Positions 26,030 to 33,885 of a DNA stretch of 64,000 nucleotides are shown piece by piece. The position numbers were made by a program, and so were the translations under genes. The notes below the pieces were generated by a model. It had not been told where the DNA came from. It saw nothing but the letters and a program-made list of their open reading frames with translations, and did not search any database. The DNA lies in assembly GCA_963674975.1 (NCBI GenBank), contig OY771913.1:558001-622000 (forward strand). Direction: 5' to 3'. The stretch's first letter is position 1. Every line of letters begins with the position of its first letter. The stretch is from UBA4781 sp963674975. GTDB taxonomy: Bacteria; Chloroflexota; Anaerolineae; Anaerolineales; Anaerolineaceae.

Positions 26030-26065
26030 TAAATACAATCGTTATCATTCGAATTAGGAGGGACA

Positions 26066-27067
26066 ATGGGTAAAAAAAAGATTAAAAGAAAAAACAATTT
26101 CGATAAGATATGGCCATTTTTAATTGAGCCAATCTCAACTGCAATAATTGGTCTTATCGCTTTTCTTAAACCTTTCAACCAACCTGATATTGCAATAATC
26201 ATCTGGGCAATTGGTGCAATTGATAGTATAAGCTCTATTGTTTCTAGAAAACAATTAATATCAGATGCTAAAGAAGTTCTCGATGAAAAAATGAGAGATG
26301 TACAAAGCGCATCAAAAATATTAAGCTTATATTCAGAAATCCATGATCCTGATTTAATACAATTAAAAAAAGAATCATTAAATAAATGTTTATCTGAATT
26401 AGAGAACCTAAGTAATGGTTACCTTCCGGATATCAGAAATACTACTTTTTATATGTGGTTTATTAATCAATTCAATAATGCAGAAATATCAATAAGTTCT
26501 GTTAGTTCTATGCCAGAAAAATTCTGGGTTGAATTTGAGGCTGAACGGAAATCATTGCAAGCAAATTACGAAGCAGCAGAAAGAGGCTGTGAATCAAAAA
26601 GGATATTTATTTTAAAGAATATGGATTCATTAACTGAAGGTGAATCCAGAAAGGTTTTTTTTGAGCATTATGAGCATTCTGTTCAATCTCTTATTACATA
26701 TGAAGAGCAAATTAATGACCATGATTTGTGGGAGATTGTTAAGAACGGATTTGTAATTATTGACGATAGAGTCTTATTACTGGATATTGGAGAACCTCCA
26801 AATACAACAGGAAGAATGTCAAAAATCGTTGCAGAAATTGGAAATTATAGAAAAGCATTTAACCAATTAGAAATTACAAGTATTCCAGCTATGACTTTTT
26901 TAAAATCATTTCTCAATAGAAAAATCAATGAATATGAAAAAGAATATAAATCTATTACAGAATTGAAAAAAAATAGAATCAATGAAAAACAAAGCTTCCA
27001 AATAATAAACAATTGGGAATCAATGTTAACAGACCTAGATAGAATAAATAAAATTGAAGAGAAATAG
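26066..27067 (+). CDS. Membrane-anchored protein of unknown function in the island
   Basis: 333 residues, unrecognised. A lysine-rich start (GKKKIKRKNNFDKIW) is followed by two hydrophobic segments (about residues 18-36 and 42-58, IEPISTAIIGLIAFL and IAIIIWAIGAIDSIS), then a large soluble domain. Around residues 150-215 the pattern FWVEFEAERKSLQANYEAAERGCESKRIFIL recalls the PLD-like or TrmB-type sensor/nuclease domains that carry ...A..rGv..kRIFI, but no HKD motif is present. The C-terminus is a long charged helix (INEYEKEYKSITELKKNRINEK). It has AGGAGGG before the ATG, and lies between two radical SAM genes, six bases before the next, so it probably belongs to the same pathway or protects/anchors it. 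Confidence 0.6.
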   Translation: MGKKKIKRKNNFDKIWPFLIEPISTAIIGLIAFLKPFNQPDIAIIIWAIGAIDSISSIVSRKQLISDAKEVLDEKMRDVQSASKILSLYSEIHDPDLIQLKKESLNKCLSELENLSNGYLPDIRNTTFYMWFINQFNNAEISISSVSSMPEKFWVEFEAERKSLQANYEAAERGCESKRIFILKNMDSLTEGESRKVFFEHYEHSVQSLITYEEQINDHDLWEIVKNGFVIIDDRVLLLDIGEPPNTTGRMSKIVAEIGNYRKAFNQLEITSIPAMTFLKSFLNRKINEYEKEYKSITELKKNRINEKQSFQIINNWESMLTDLDRINKIEEK

Positions 27068-27073
27068 TAAATC

Positions 27074-28495
27074 ATGATAGAAGTAAAAAATAATTTTATT
27101 TCATCTTCAGTTCAAGTCCTTTTAATAAATCCCAATAGAATTATTCCACCAGTCGCACCTTTAGCACTTGAATATCTTTCAGACGCACTCGCAAAATGCA
27201 ATATTAGTTATAATATTATTGATTTCTGTTTTGAAAAAGAACCCATAAGAACTATTAAAAATATCATTAATCAAAATACTATCACTTGTATTGGTATTAC
27301 GATTAGAAATACAGATAATTCATGTTTTCCAAATTCGGAATATTTTCTCCCAGAAATAAAAAATCTAGTATCAATACTAAAAAGCATATCTCCAGAAGTA
27401 CCTATAGTTGTTGGTGGCTCTGGTTTTTCAACGATGCCAGAAAAGATTATCGATTTCTGTAAAGCTGATTATGGAATTATTGGTGCAAGTTCAGATTCTT
27501 TTCCTATTTTAGTAAATCAATTAATGAATAAAACAAAAGTGCAAGTACCTGGTTTAGTCAAATATGAATCAAGTAAAAATATCACTATAAATGAACCTTT
27601 AAAGAATTCCCCTATTCCCAATCTTAAAAGAGATTTGGATATGAATAGAAAATATTTTAAAAAAAGTGGGATTGTTGGGATTGAAACAAAAATTGGATGC
27701 AATTTTTCATGTATATATTGCATTGACCCAATTAGTAAATGTCACAAAATAAAACAAAAAAATATTGATAATATTGGAAATGAGTTTAGTGATTTCCTAT
27801 CAATAGGAATAAATAATTTTCATATTTGCGATAGTGAATTCAATGATCCATTAAACCATGCAATAGATGTGTGCAAAGAAATTTATAAAAGAAGTAAAGG
27901 GAAAGAAATTGGTTGGTATTGTTATGCTACGCCTGCCTATTTTTCAGAAGAATTAGGCTTTTGGTTACAGAAATCAAAATGCAATGGGGTAATATTTTGT
28001 TCTGATCATTGTGATGACTCTATGCTTTTGTATTTAAATAAGCAGTTTACTTATAGAGATATTGTAACTTCCTCGAGCATTTGTTCAAAATATAAAATTC
28101 CTCAACTACACTGTATTCTTTTAGGTGGACCTGGTGAAAATCACGAATCTATTAAAACATGTATTGAAAAAATAAAAATAGTAAAAACAGATATTATAAA
28201 AATTAATGTTGGTTTTCGCGTTTATCCAAATACACAACTTGAATCGAGAATAAAAACAAATAATTATTCTTTAATAAATCAATATGGAAAAATAATTAAC
28301 CAAAGAAAAGACAACTTACTTGAACCAGCTTTTTTTATTTCGAAAGATATTTTAGATGATCATAACTTTGATCTCTTTGTAAGAAATATTATTAATGAAG
28401 ATCGAAGATTCATTTTTTATGGAATACAATCTCAATCCAATAGAGCAGCATATCATTATGATTGGATGAAATTAAAAGAAATTTATAATAATTAA
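27074..28495 (+). CDS. B12-binding-domain radical SAM protein
   Basis: A 473-residue protein with a Rossmann-like N-terminal domain of the cobalamin-binding family (VLLINPNRIIPPVAPLALEYLSDAL, then IVVGGSGFSTMPE and YGIIGASSDSFPIL) and a radical SAM barrel starting at IETKIGCNFSCIYC (Cys209, Cys213, Cys216, the standard CxxxCxxC). The DxHxxG base-off motif of true cobalamin binders is not visible, so it may not bind B12. Related enzymes include methyltransferases, cyclases and MiaB/RimO-like families, but no TRAM domain is present. It ends the AT-rich island. Substrate unknown. Confidence 0.75.
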   Translation: MIEVKNNFISSSVQVLLINPNRIIPPVAPLALEYLSDALAKCNISYNIIDFCFEKEPIRTIKNIINQNTITCIGITIRNTDNSCFPNSEYFLPEIKNLVSILKSISPEVPIVVGGSGFSTMPEKIIDFCKADYGIIGASSDSFPILVNQLMNKTKVQVPGLVKYESSKNITINEPLKNSPIPNLKRDLDMNRKYFKKSGIVGIETKIGCNFSCIYCIDPISKCHKIKQKNIDNIGNEFSDFLSIGINNFHICDSEFNDPLNHAIDVCKEIYKRSKGKEIGWYCYATPAYFSEELGFWLQKSKCNGVIFCSDHCDDSMLLYLNKQFTYRDIVTSSSICSKYKIPQLHCILLGGPGENHESIKTCIEKIKIVKTDIIKINVGFRVYPNTQLESRIKTNNYSLINQYGKIINQRKDNLLEPAFFISKDILDDHNFDLFVRNIINEDRRFIFYGIQSQSNRAAYHYDWMKLKEIYNN

Positions 28496-28580
28496 TTTCC
28501 AATGATTTTCTTAGCATAAATAAGAAAAATTATGGGTACTGAGGATGGATTGGTTTTTCAACCCACCAACATTTTACTTT

Positions 28581-28605
28581 CTACCCCATGCTCCGCATGG
28601 GGTAG
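28581..28605. repeat. Perfect 11-bp hairpin in intergenic repeat block
   Basis: CTACCCCATGC / GCATGGGGTAG separated by three bases, without a T-run. It sits just inside the region where base composition returns to normal after the radical SAM island. Confidence 0.7.
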
Positions 28606-28612
28606 ACAAAGA

Positions 28613-28765
28613 GAGGGCGTCATTCAGAGCGCAGCGAGGAATCTCACCAAAAACGGAATAAACCAACCAACAATAGAAAAACCATTACCTCATAAATATC
28701 CATTGCGACTTATCGTAAACTGGAAAGATTTCTCGGTCGCTATGCTCTCTCAAAATGACAGTTCA
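28613..28765. repeat. Imperfect inverted repeat (dispersed intergenic element)
   Basis: Left arm around 28620-28645 (GTCATTCAGAGCGCAGCGAG then GAATCT) is matched in inverse by the right arm around 28725-28755 (AGATTTCTCGGTCGCTATGC then TCTCTCAAAATGAC). This resembles a palindromic intergenic element common in environmental bacterial genomes, including Chloroflexota. A reading frame of 80 codons across it (28532-28774) is a by-product of the repeat. The 374-base gap 28496-28869 holds only these repeats. Confidence 0.6.
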
Positions 28766-28821
28766 CAGGCATAATACTTTTAGTGTATTAGGAACGCACC
28801 CTACCCCGATTAAACAACAGG

Positions 28822-28843
28822 GTGGGTTGATTTCTCAACCCAC
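28822..28843. repeat. GTGGGTTGA hairpin
   Basis: Perfect nine-pair inverted repeat with the loop TTTC. Similar GGTGGATT/AATCCACC sequences occur at 35208-35233, and a GTGGGTTGGAT stretch near 32131. It may end transcription of the converging genes, although the T-runs are poor. Confidence 0.5.
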
Positions 28844-28869
28844 TCCTTAGCATCAAGAATATCCTTTCC

Positions 28870-29595
28870 CTAGTCAGAAAAATCCATTTTCTTAAACCGG
28901 ATGATCGAAAGAACAAAGAACAGCGTGGTAAACGATACAAAAGTAATGACCGGCATCGAAAAATCCATGGGATCAGAACTGCTCATCCGGAAAAAGAAAT
29001 GGGAGGGGATCATCCAGGGATAGAAATAAGACTGCCCCAGATTGATGAGCGGGATGCCGACCGCCGTCCCCAGGAAGGTCACGACTACCGGCAGGACAAA
29101 GTTCCTGCAAAGAAGAGTTATGTAGATCATCATGGGCACCAGAACCACCGTGGTCATTCCGGTGATAGTAACCCGCTTGAACACACCAATAACATCAGAA
29201 AATGTGGTTTCCAATCCGATCAGCATGCCCGACAACAATACAAGAACCCCCGCCGCGATATATAAACCAATGACGAACAGGAAAACATAGAGTATCTTGG
29301 AAACGATGATCTGTGTTCGGCTGTAAGGCGAAGTGAGGATATTCTTGATCGTGCCCTCGCTGAATTCATAAAAGACGGAGAAGATCGCAATGAAAGATGG
29401 GATCAAAGCACCGATGAATATGCCGTAGAACAGATGCAGACTGTTAACGTAGGCGTACCAGGTAAATGCAAAGCTGTCAGTGAAATAATAGATCAGAGAA
29501 GTGAATATCACAGGAAACAGCATAGCGCCAAACGAAACGTAATTGATATACGAATTGCTGAATTTTTTAAATTCAGTTCGAATAAGTTTAACCAT
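28870..29595 (-). CDS. ABC-2 type transporter permease
   Basis: Membrane subunit of an ABC exporter. The 241-residue protein has six hydrophobic segments, e.g. FGAMLFPVIFTSLIYYF, GIFIGALIPSFIAIFSVFY, LFVIGLYIAAGVLVLLSGMLIG and FVSFTTLFFVLSII, and the loop FSEGTIKNILTSPYSRTQIIVSKIL typical of ABC-2 permeases near bacitracin/lantibiotic immunity type exporters. It lies 45 bp downstream of the ATPase gene. The exported substrate is unknown; lipid-active peptide resistance is a family-based guess. Confidence 0.85.
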   Translation of the reverse strand: MVKLIRTEFKKFSNSYINYVSFGAMLFPVIFTSLIYYFTDSFAFTWYAYVNSLHLFYGIFIGALIPSFIAIFSVFYEFSEGTIKNILTSPYSRTQIIVSKILYVFLFVIGLYIAAGVLVLLSGMLIGLETTFSDVIGVFKRVTITGMTTVVLVPMMIYITLLCRNFVLPVVVTFLGTAVGIPLINLGQSYFYPWMIPSHFFFRMSSSDPMDFSMPVITFVSFTTLFFVLSIIRFKKMDFSD

Positions 29596-29639
29596 TCTAA
29601 AACCTCCAATAACACAGTGAATTTTGAATCGTGGAAAGA

Positions 29640-30542
29640 CTATTGCCCTTCACCGATGATCGACATAAACCTGTCTTCCAGGCTGTTTTTAACAGAGCTC
29701 ATATTTGAGATATTGATTCCTTTTGAAGCGACCAGGCTGTTGATCTTTCCGTTTTCATCTTTTCTGCAGAAAACTTTGATCTCATTTCCTGAGATCGTGT
29801 ATTCGATCTTCAATTCGTCAAGGATCACAGCCGCTTCCCGCGGTTTATCCACTTCCAGAAGCAAATGCACCTGCTCCATATTGTCAAACTCTTTCATTGA
29901 TAATTCCTCAACCATTATCCCTTTCTCAATGATCCCGACATGATCGGCAAGCTGCTGCACCTCGGTTAAGATGTGGCTGGACATGATGACCGTGATATGC
30001 AGCTGCTTTGAAAGATTCTTGATCAGGCTGCGCAGTTGGTTAACACCCTGCGGGTCAAGCCCATTGGTAGGTTCATCCAGGATCAGGATTTTGGGAGAAT
30101 GGATAAGGGCGGCGGCGATGCCCAGACGCTGCTTCATCCCGGTAGAAAAGCCTCTTACCTTCTTTTTACCCGCATCGGCAAGTCCCACCAGATCCAGCAT
30201 TTCATCAACACGTTTCTTATCCGTATCAAAGAGGTCTGCAATGATCTCAAGATTCTGCCGGGCATTAAGATTCCGGTATAAACCGGGGTTTTCAATGATC
30301 GCGCCGATATTCCTCAACGCGAACATCCTGTTCTTTTCTGCGTCCTTCCCCAGAACATGAACACTTCCCCCATCCGCTTTCACCAATCCCATGATCACCT
30401 GGAAAGTTGTTGTTTTGCCGGCACCATTTCTACCAAGCAAACCGTAGACAACTCCCTCGGGGACCGTCATATCCACACTTTTCAGCGCCACCGCTTTCTT
30501 ATATTTCTTGCTGACATTTTTTACTTCAATGGCATTGCTCAT
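29640..30542 (-). CDS. ABC transporter ATP-binding protein
   Basis: ATPase subunit of the exporter. Walker A GLLGRNGAGKTTTFQ, Q-loop region NIGAIIENPGLY, signature GFSTGMKQRLGIAAAL, Walker B KILILDEPTNGLDPQG and the switch His in IMSSHIL are all present. The 300-residue length with a C-terminal extension (VDKPREAAVILDELKIEY onwards) is typical of BcrA/EcsA-like subunits. Start ATG 30542 is chosen because AGGAG lies about eight bases upstream; the longer frame from 30578 lacks a site. Permease follows after 97 bases of stop-to-start spacing including their shared leader region. An 18-bp palindrome lies about 70 bases before the start. Confidence 0.92.
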   Translation of the reverse strand: MSNAIEVKNVSKKYKKAVALKSVDMTVPEGVVYGLLGRNGAGKTTTFQVIMGLVKADGGSVHVLGKDAEKNRMFALRNIGAIIENPGLYRNLNARQNLEIIADLFDTDKKRVDEMLDLVGLADAGKKKVRGFSTGMKQRLGIAAALIHSPKILILDEPTNGLDPQGVNQLRSLIKNLSKQLHITVIMSSHILTEVQQLADHVGIIEKGIMVEELSMKEFDNMEQVHLLLEVDKPREAAVILDELKIEYTISGNEIKVFCRKDENGKINSLVASKGINISNMSSVKNSLEDRFMSIIGEGQ

Positions 30543-30612
30543 AAGACACGCTCCTAAAACCGCAGGATTTTTCTCCAATTGGTGAAGATCTCATCCACCA
30601 GCCAGAGAAAAC

Positions 30613-30630
30613 TGTATATTATCATATACA
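30613..30630. promoter_or_regulatory. Candidate operator upstream of the ABC exporter
   Basis: Perfect inverted repeat TGTATAT-N4-ATATACA in an extremely AT-rich stretch (30612-30680) that probably holds the exporter promoter on the minus strand. GntR- and YtrA-type regulators use operators of this style, but no regulator gene is adjacent. Confidence 0.45.
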
Positions 30631-30653
30631 CAATATATATTTTACTATACTTT

Positions 30654-30752
30654 TTATATATCTCCATATACTTTTAATACGTTTTTTCTCGGAATCGAGC
30701 AATCAATAACCCACCGTTCAGATTCGACCGCGTCAGTGTGATTGGCGTACAT
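30654..30752 (-). CDS. Possible 32-codon small protein upstream of the ABC exporter
   Basis: On the minus strand AAGGAGG with eight-base spacing precedes an ATG and 32 codons (start MYANHTDAVE, end VLKVYGDI, stop TAA). The frame extends six codons further up to an ATG at 30770. The ribosome-binding site is among the best in the window. It could be a real small protein or leader, a remnant of a longer gene, or chance. The rest of the 30543-30973 gap holds the palindrome above and a repeat-like stretch. Confidence 0.35.
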   Translation of the reverse strand: MYANHTDAVESERWVIDCSIPRKNVLKVYGDI

Positions 30753-30779
30753 CCTATTTACCTCCTTCATCTTTCTCTT

Positions 30780-30870
30780 TGCTTTGTGATCGCTGAACAT
30801 ACCTGACTTTGTTCAGGTAAGATCGTTCGTTTCACTCCTTCAGGATGGCGTACTGGCAAGAGTATTCGAG
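30780..30870. repeat. Repeat-like stretch with small hairpin
   Basis: Contains ACCTGA-N6-TCAGGT (30801-30818) flanked by CGTTTCACTCCTTCAGGATG, which is the style of dispersed intergenic elements also seen at 28.6 kb. Confidence 0.4.
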
Positions 30871-30973
30871 ACCTATCAGGTTGACCCATTGAAGTCCCCC
30901 CTGCAATTAATAAATGAATACTCTCTTTATTTCCTCTTTTTCATAATATATAATCTTCTCCTGGGAGATGAAC

Positions 30974-32122
30974 ATGAAATGTCAAAATTGCGGCTTCAAG
31001 AATCCAGATTCAAATACGTATTGTGAAAATTGCGGAACACTGTTGAAAGATACCGGCAGCAACAAGAACGTAAGATCACATACTTCAAAAATAAATCGTG
31101 TTCTGCTTTATGGATTTATTGCATTTGTAGTTTTCTTTATCATTTTTGGAATCATAAAGTTAATAAAGAAACCGGTGGATATACCATCTCTGCAGGATGC
31201 TCTTTCGCAAACAGGAGATGCAGAAAATGTTCAGGATGTCGATGGGAAAAACAGCCGATCAGATGAAGATACAGCGCCCACACAAACATCCGATGAACCC
31301 TCAGGGAAGATCGCATTCACCTGTCAGGTGGATCGTCAGGTAAACCATGACCAGATCTGCATTATCAACGCTGACGGGAGCGGTTGGCAGCAGCTCACCG
31401 ATAATATTAGCTATGAACATTATTATTCATCCCTATCCACTGACGGCAGTGAAATCGTTTTCTCCTCTTCTCTCCCCGATCGCAAGGGGTTCAACATTTT
31501 CATCATGAACAGCGACGGCAGCAGCCTGCGCCAGCTGACATCCGGTCTGGGAGATTTTTACGCGCCAGACTTATCTCCCGATGGGCAGTATATTATCGCA
31601 ACGCGCCACATCAACAGCACAAACTATATATCCCTGCTTACTCGTGATGGGGATTTCATAAAAGACCTGAACAGCTATTACGATTGTAAAGATCCAGTCT
31701 GGTCTCCGGATGGACAGCAGATCTTGTTTGCCGCCGATCCTGACAAAACCGGCATCCAATTCTATATCATGAACAAAGACGGAAGCAACGTTCATAAAGT
31801 TACCGCTATGGATGGTCTGCGCGGGCGCAGCGACTGGAGTATTGACGGGACAATGGCATCCTATACCGGTGAATATTCGCTGCACAACCGGGAGCTGTTT
31901 TTATTCGGAGAAAACGGCAGCACGCAGATCATCACAGACGGCGGCGACAATCTGGCACCTTCTTTTTCTCCGGACGGCAAATGGATCACGTTCATGTCTT
32001 ATCGTGATAATTACTGGGATTCTGACGGCTGCGAGATATACATCATGCGCCTTGAAGATGGATACACTGTCAGGCTTACCGATAATAATTACTGCGATTA
32101 CCAGCCGCGTTGGAGTAAATAA
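30974..32122 (+). CDS. Zinc-ribbon membrane protein with TolB-like beta-propeller
   Basis: Probable surface protein of unknown partner. It begins with a double-CxxC zinc ribbon (CQNCGFKNPDSNTYCENCG), then one membrane segment (about residues 38-60, LLYGFIAFVVFFIIFGII), an acidic/polar linker, and from residue about 105 a series of PD40/TolB blade repeats: ICIINADGSGWQQLTDN, IFIMNSDGSSLRQLTSG, FYIMNKDGSNVHKVTA, SFSPDGKWITFMSYR and IYIMRLEDGYTVRLTD. ATG 30974 is preferred over 30968 because GGGAG is then six bases away. TATAAT at 30949-30954 would be its -10. It stands alone between the exporter and the hydrolase. Confidence 0.78.
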   Translation: MKCQNCGFKNPDSNTYCENCGTLLKDTGSNKNVRSHTSKINRVLLYGFIAFVVFFIIFGIIKLIKKPVDIPSLQDALSQTGDAENVQDVDGKNSRSDEDTAPTQTSDEPSGKIAFTCQVDRQVNHDQICIINADGSGWQQLTDNISYEHYYSSLSTDGSEIVFSSSLPDRKGFNIFIMNSDGSSLRQLTSGLGDFYAPDLSPDGQYIIATRHINSTNYISLLTRDGDFIKDLNSYYDCKDPVWSPDGQQILFAADPDKTGIQFYIMNKDGSNVHKVTAMDGLRGRSDWSIDGTMASYTGEYSLHNRELFLFGENGSTQIITDGGDNLAPSFSPDGKWITFMSYRDNYWDSDGCEIYIMRLEDGYTVRLTDNNYCDYQPRWSK

Positions 32123-32155
32123 AACTGCATAGTGGGTTGGATTTTCACCTCACCA

Positions 32156-33511
32156 TTACCCTGCTTCTTCTCTTTTCGCCGTATGTGATTTGTAATCGAG
32201 CCATGTAGCAGATACAATGCCGGATAATTTTTCAGCGGTAGTCTCTTCAAACGGCATCACCCGTCCATGATATTGAAAGTACAGCAGAAATGACCATAAT
32301 ACTTCAAATCCACCTTTTCTGAATTCTTCAGCAGTGGGTAGATAACTATTGCAGCCATTGGTGTACCCTGCAAAATGGAGGAAATTATCATTCGCTTTTT
32401 TTGAAGCACCCAGTGCAATTTCGCACATGATTTCATTCGGAACACCACACCAGCATCCTTCATTCAAACAAAAATATTGAATTTCAACATTCGTGTACTG
32501 CTTTTGAATTCCACCCGTTCGAAGCCTTTGCACTTCATGGAGCCAGTTAGTACCATCAATATTCGCTTTACTCATAGCTTCTTCAGCAATTTCCATCGCT
32601 TTCTGGGCACATGGAACATCTGAAGAGAATTTCTCCATTACGGAAAACATATCGATCGTATGAACAGATTGTGGAACAAGTTCATTAACCACCATTTTGA
32701 TAGAATCACGAATTTCAACAGCCATCTTATTCAATGCATCCATACTCTCTTGAAAGTACTTTCTCTGTACGGAGGGATCCACATCCACCATCGATGCTTC
32801 GCGAGAATGAATTTCTAGAAACTCTGCATTGGACTGCTGGAATTTTGGTCTTATGTTCCCCGATGCTCCCTGCGTCAATACAACCTTGCAGCCGTATTCT
32901 TTTTCAAGCAGTGTTCTGGTTACACCAAAATAATCGGAAGAAATAGAATAGTTATCGCTGGTAAGAACATTAGCATGTGCAGTAACCCGCATTAAAAGCA
33001 ATCGTAGTTTATTGGTAACAGGATCAGTAATTTTAAGGATACTGATCCTTCGATCTACAGCACCTTTTGACGATCTTCTATTGATCCCAATATCAGCTTT
33101 TGCAATTCCCCAGGCAGCCTTTATCGGTTTTAAACTCCTTACAGCATGCTCTACACCCTGAAGGATCTGCTCATGCAGATATTCAAAGTATTCTTTTTCT
33201 ACAGCGGCGTTGGGCGCAGCATGGGTATGGGAAAAGCACACCATCACCTTATCACGGCTGGTATTCAGCTTTTTAGAAACCGCATCCCTTAGACTATTGG
33301 TGATCTCCACTGTGAATCCAAGGCTGTCAATCGTAATAATACAGATTCCTTTTCTTTCCGTTTGAAACAGAATAATCTGAGCGAGCAGGTTATGAAGAAT
33401 GCCCTTCGATAAATTACTCTTTCGGTCAAAACCGATCATTTCAACTGGTTCTTTCGGGGTAATATCAACTTCCGAAAAACCTAAAAGCGTATCGTTATTA
33501 AATTCTTTCAT
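32156..33511 (-). CDS. Neutral/alkaline ceramidase-like hydrolase
   Basis: A 451-residue protein resembling the N-terminal catalytic domain of neutral/alkaline non-lysosomal ceramidases, zinc amidases: LGFSEVDITPKEPVEMIGFD, ITIDSLGF, VMVCFSHTHAAPNAAVE (metal-binding His-x-His), WGIAKADIGINRRSS, LLLMRVTAHANVL, LTQGASGNIRP and a conserved end LHFAGYTNGCNSYLPTAEEF. No signal peptide is visible, so it is probably intracellular, and a ceramide substrate is far from certain; many bacterial members have no known substrate. It is a single-gene unit. Confidence 0.78.
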   Translation of the reverse strand: MKEFNNDTLLGFSEVDITPKEPVEMIGFDRKSNLSKGILHNLLAQIILFQTERKGICIITIDSLGFTVEITNSLRDAVSKKLNTSRDKVMVCFSHTHAAPNAAVEKEYFEYLHEQILQGVEHAVRSLKPIKAAWGIAKADIGINRRSSKGAVDRRISILKITDPVTNKLRLLLMRVTAHANVLTSDNYSISSDYFGVTRTLLEKEYGCKVVLTQGASGNIRPKFQQSNAEFLEIHSREASMVDVDPSVQRKYFQESMDALNKMAVEIRDSIKMVVNELVPQSVHTIDMFSVMEKFSSDVPCAQKAMEIAEEAMSKANIDGTNWLHEVQRLRTGGIQKQYTNVEIQYFCLNEGCWCGVPNEIMCEIALGASKKANDNFLHFAGYTNGCNSYLPTAEEFRKGGFEVLWSFLLYFQYHGRVMPFEETTAEKLSGIVSATWLDYKSHTAKREEAG

Positions 33512-33711
33512 GTATGTTGCCTTGTGTATCTTTAAACTATATTCTCATATTCTTCTCAATTATTTATAATACATTCTTCGAGTTTAGTAATCAGAGTTTG
33601 GTTTTGGTTTAAAAAGTCCTTTGATCCTCTGGCTCACCCGAGCTGATAGAAGTTTTTGCTTCTTGCATTTTCTGTAAATTCCCTATAAAATAATTCTTTG
33701 GAAATTTAACA

Positions 33712-33795
33712 ATGGTCAACCAATTTACTTTAAATCCCACTTTCATTCAAATGCAGAAAGATCGCATTTCCTTGTTGTACTGTACCTGTGGTTAA
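33712..33795 (+). CDS. Candidate 27-residue leader peptide of the MFS gene
   Basis: Open frame ATG to TAA of 27 codons (start MVNQFTLNPT, end LYCTCG) that ends 28 bases before a strong terminator hairpin, which in turn is 23 bases before the MFS start codon. This is the layout of ribosome-controlled attenuators found upstream of antibiotic-resistance genes. The GTACC at 33782-33786, inside the last codons, is complementary to GGTAC at 33835-33839 in the hairpin loop. The ribosome-binding site (TTTGGAAA) is weak. Confidence 0.5.
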   Translation: MVNQFTLNPTFIQMQKDRISLLYCTCG

Positions 33796-33823
33796 AGTAA
33801 ATAGTTAATATTGAGTTTTATTT

Positions 33824-33862
33824 TTACCGCGGGCGGTACTTCAAAGCCCGCGGTAATTTTTT
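33824..33862 (+). terminator. Attenuator-type terminator before the MFS gene
   Basis: Perfect 11-pair stem TTACCGCGGGC / GCCCGCGGTAA with an 11-base loop and six T, located upstream of, not after, a gene on this strand. It would block read-through into the MFS gene unless an alternative structure forms. Confidence 0.8.
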
Positions 33863-33885
33863 AAATTGAATCAGGAGATTTAATC

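Noticed and set aside
28532..28774. 80-codon open frame
   Set aside because: It is formed by the intergenic inverted repeat, has no domain and a poor start context.
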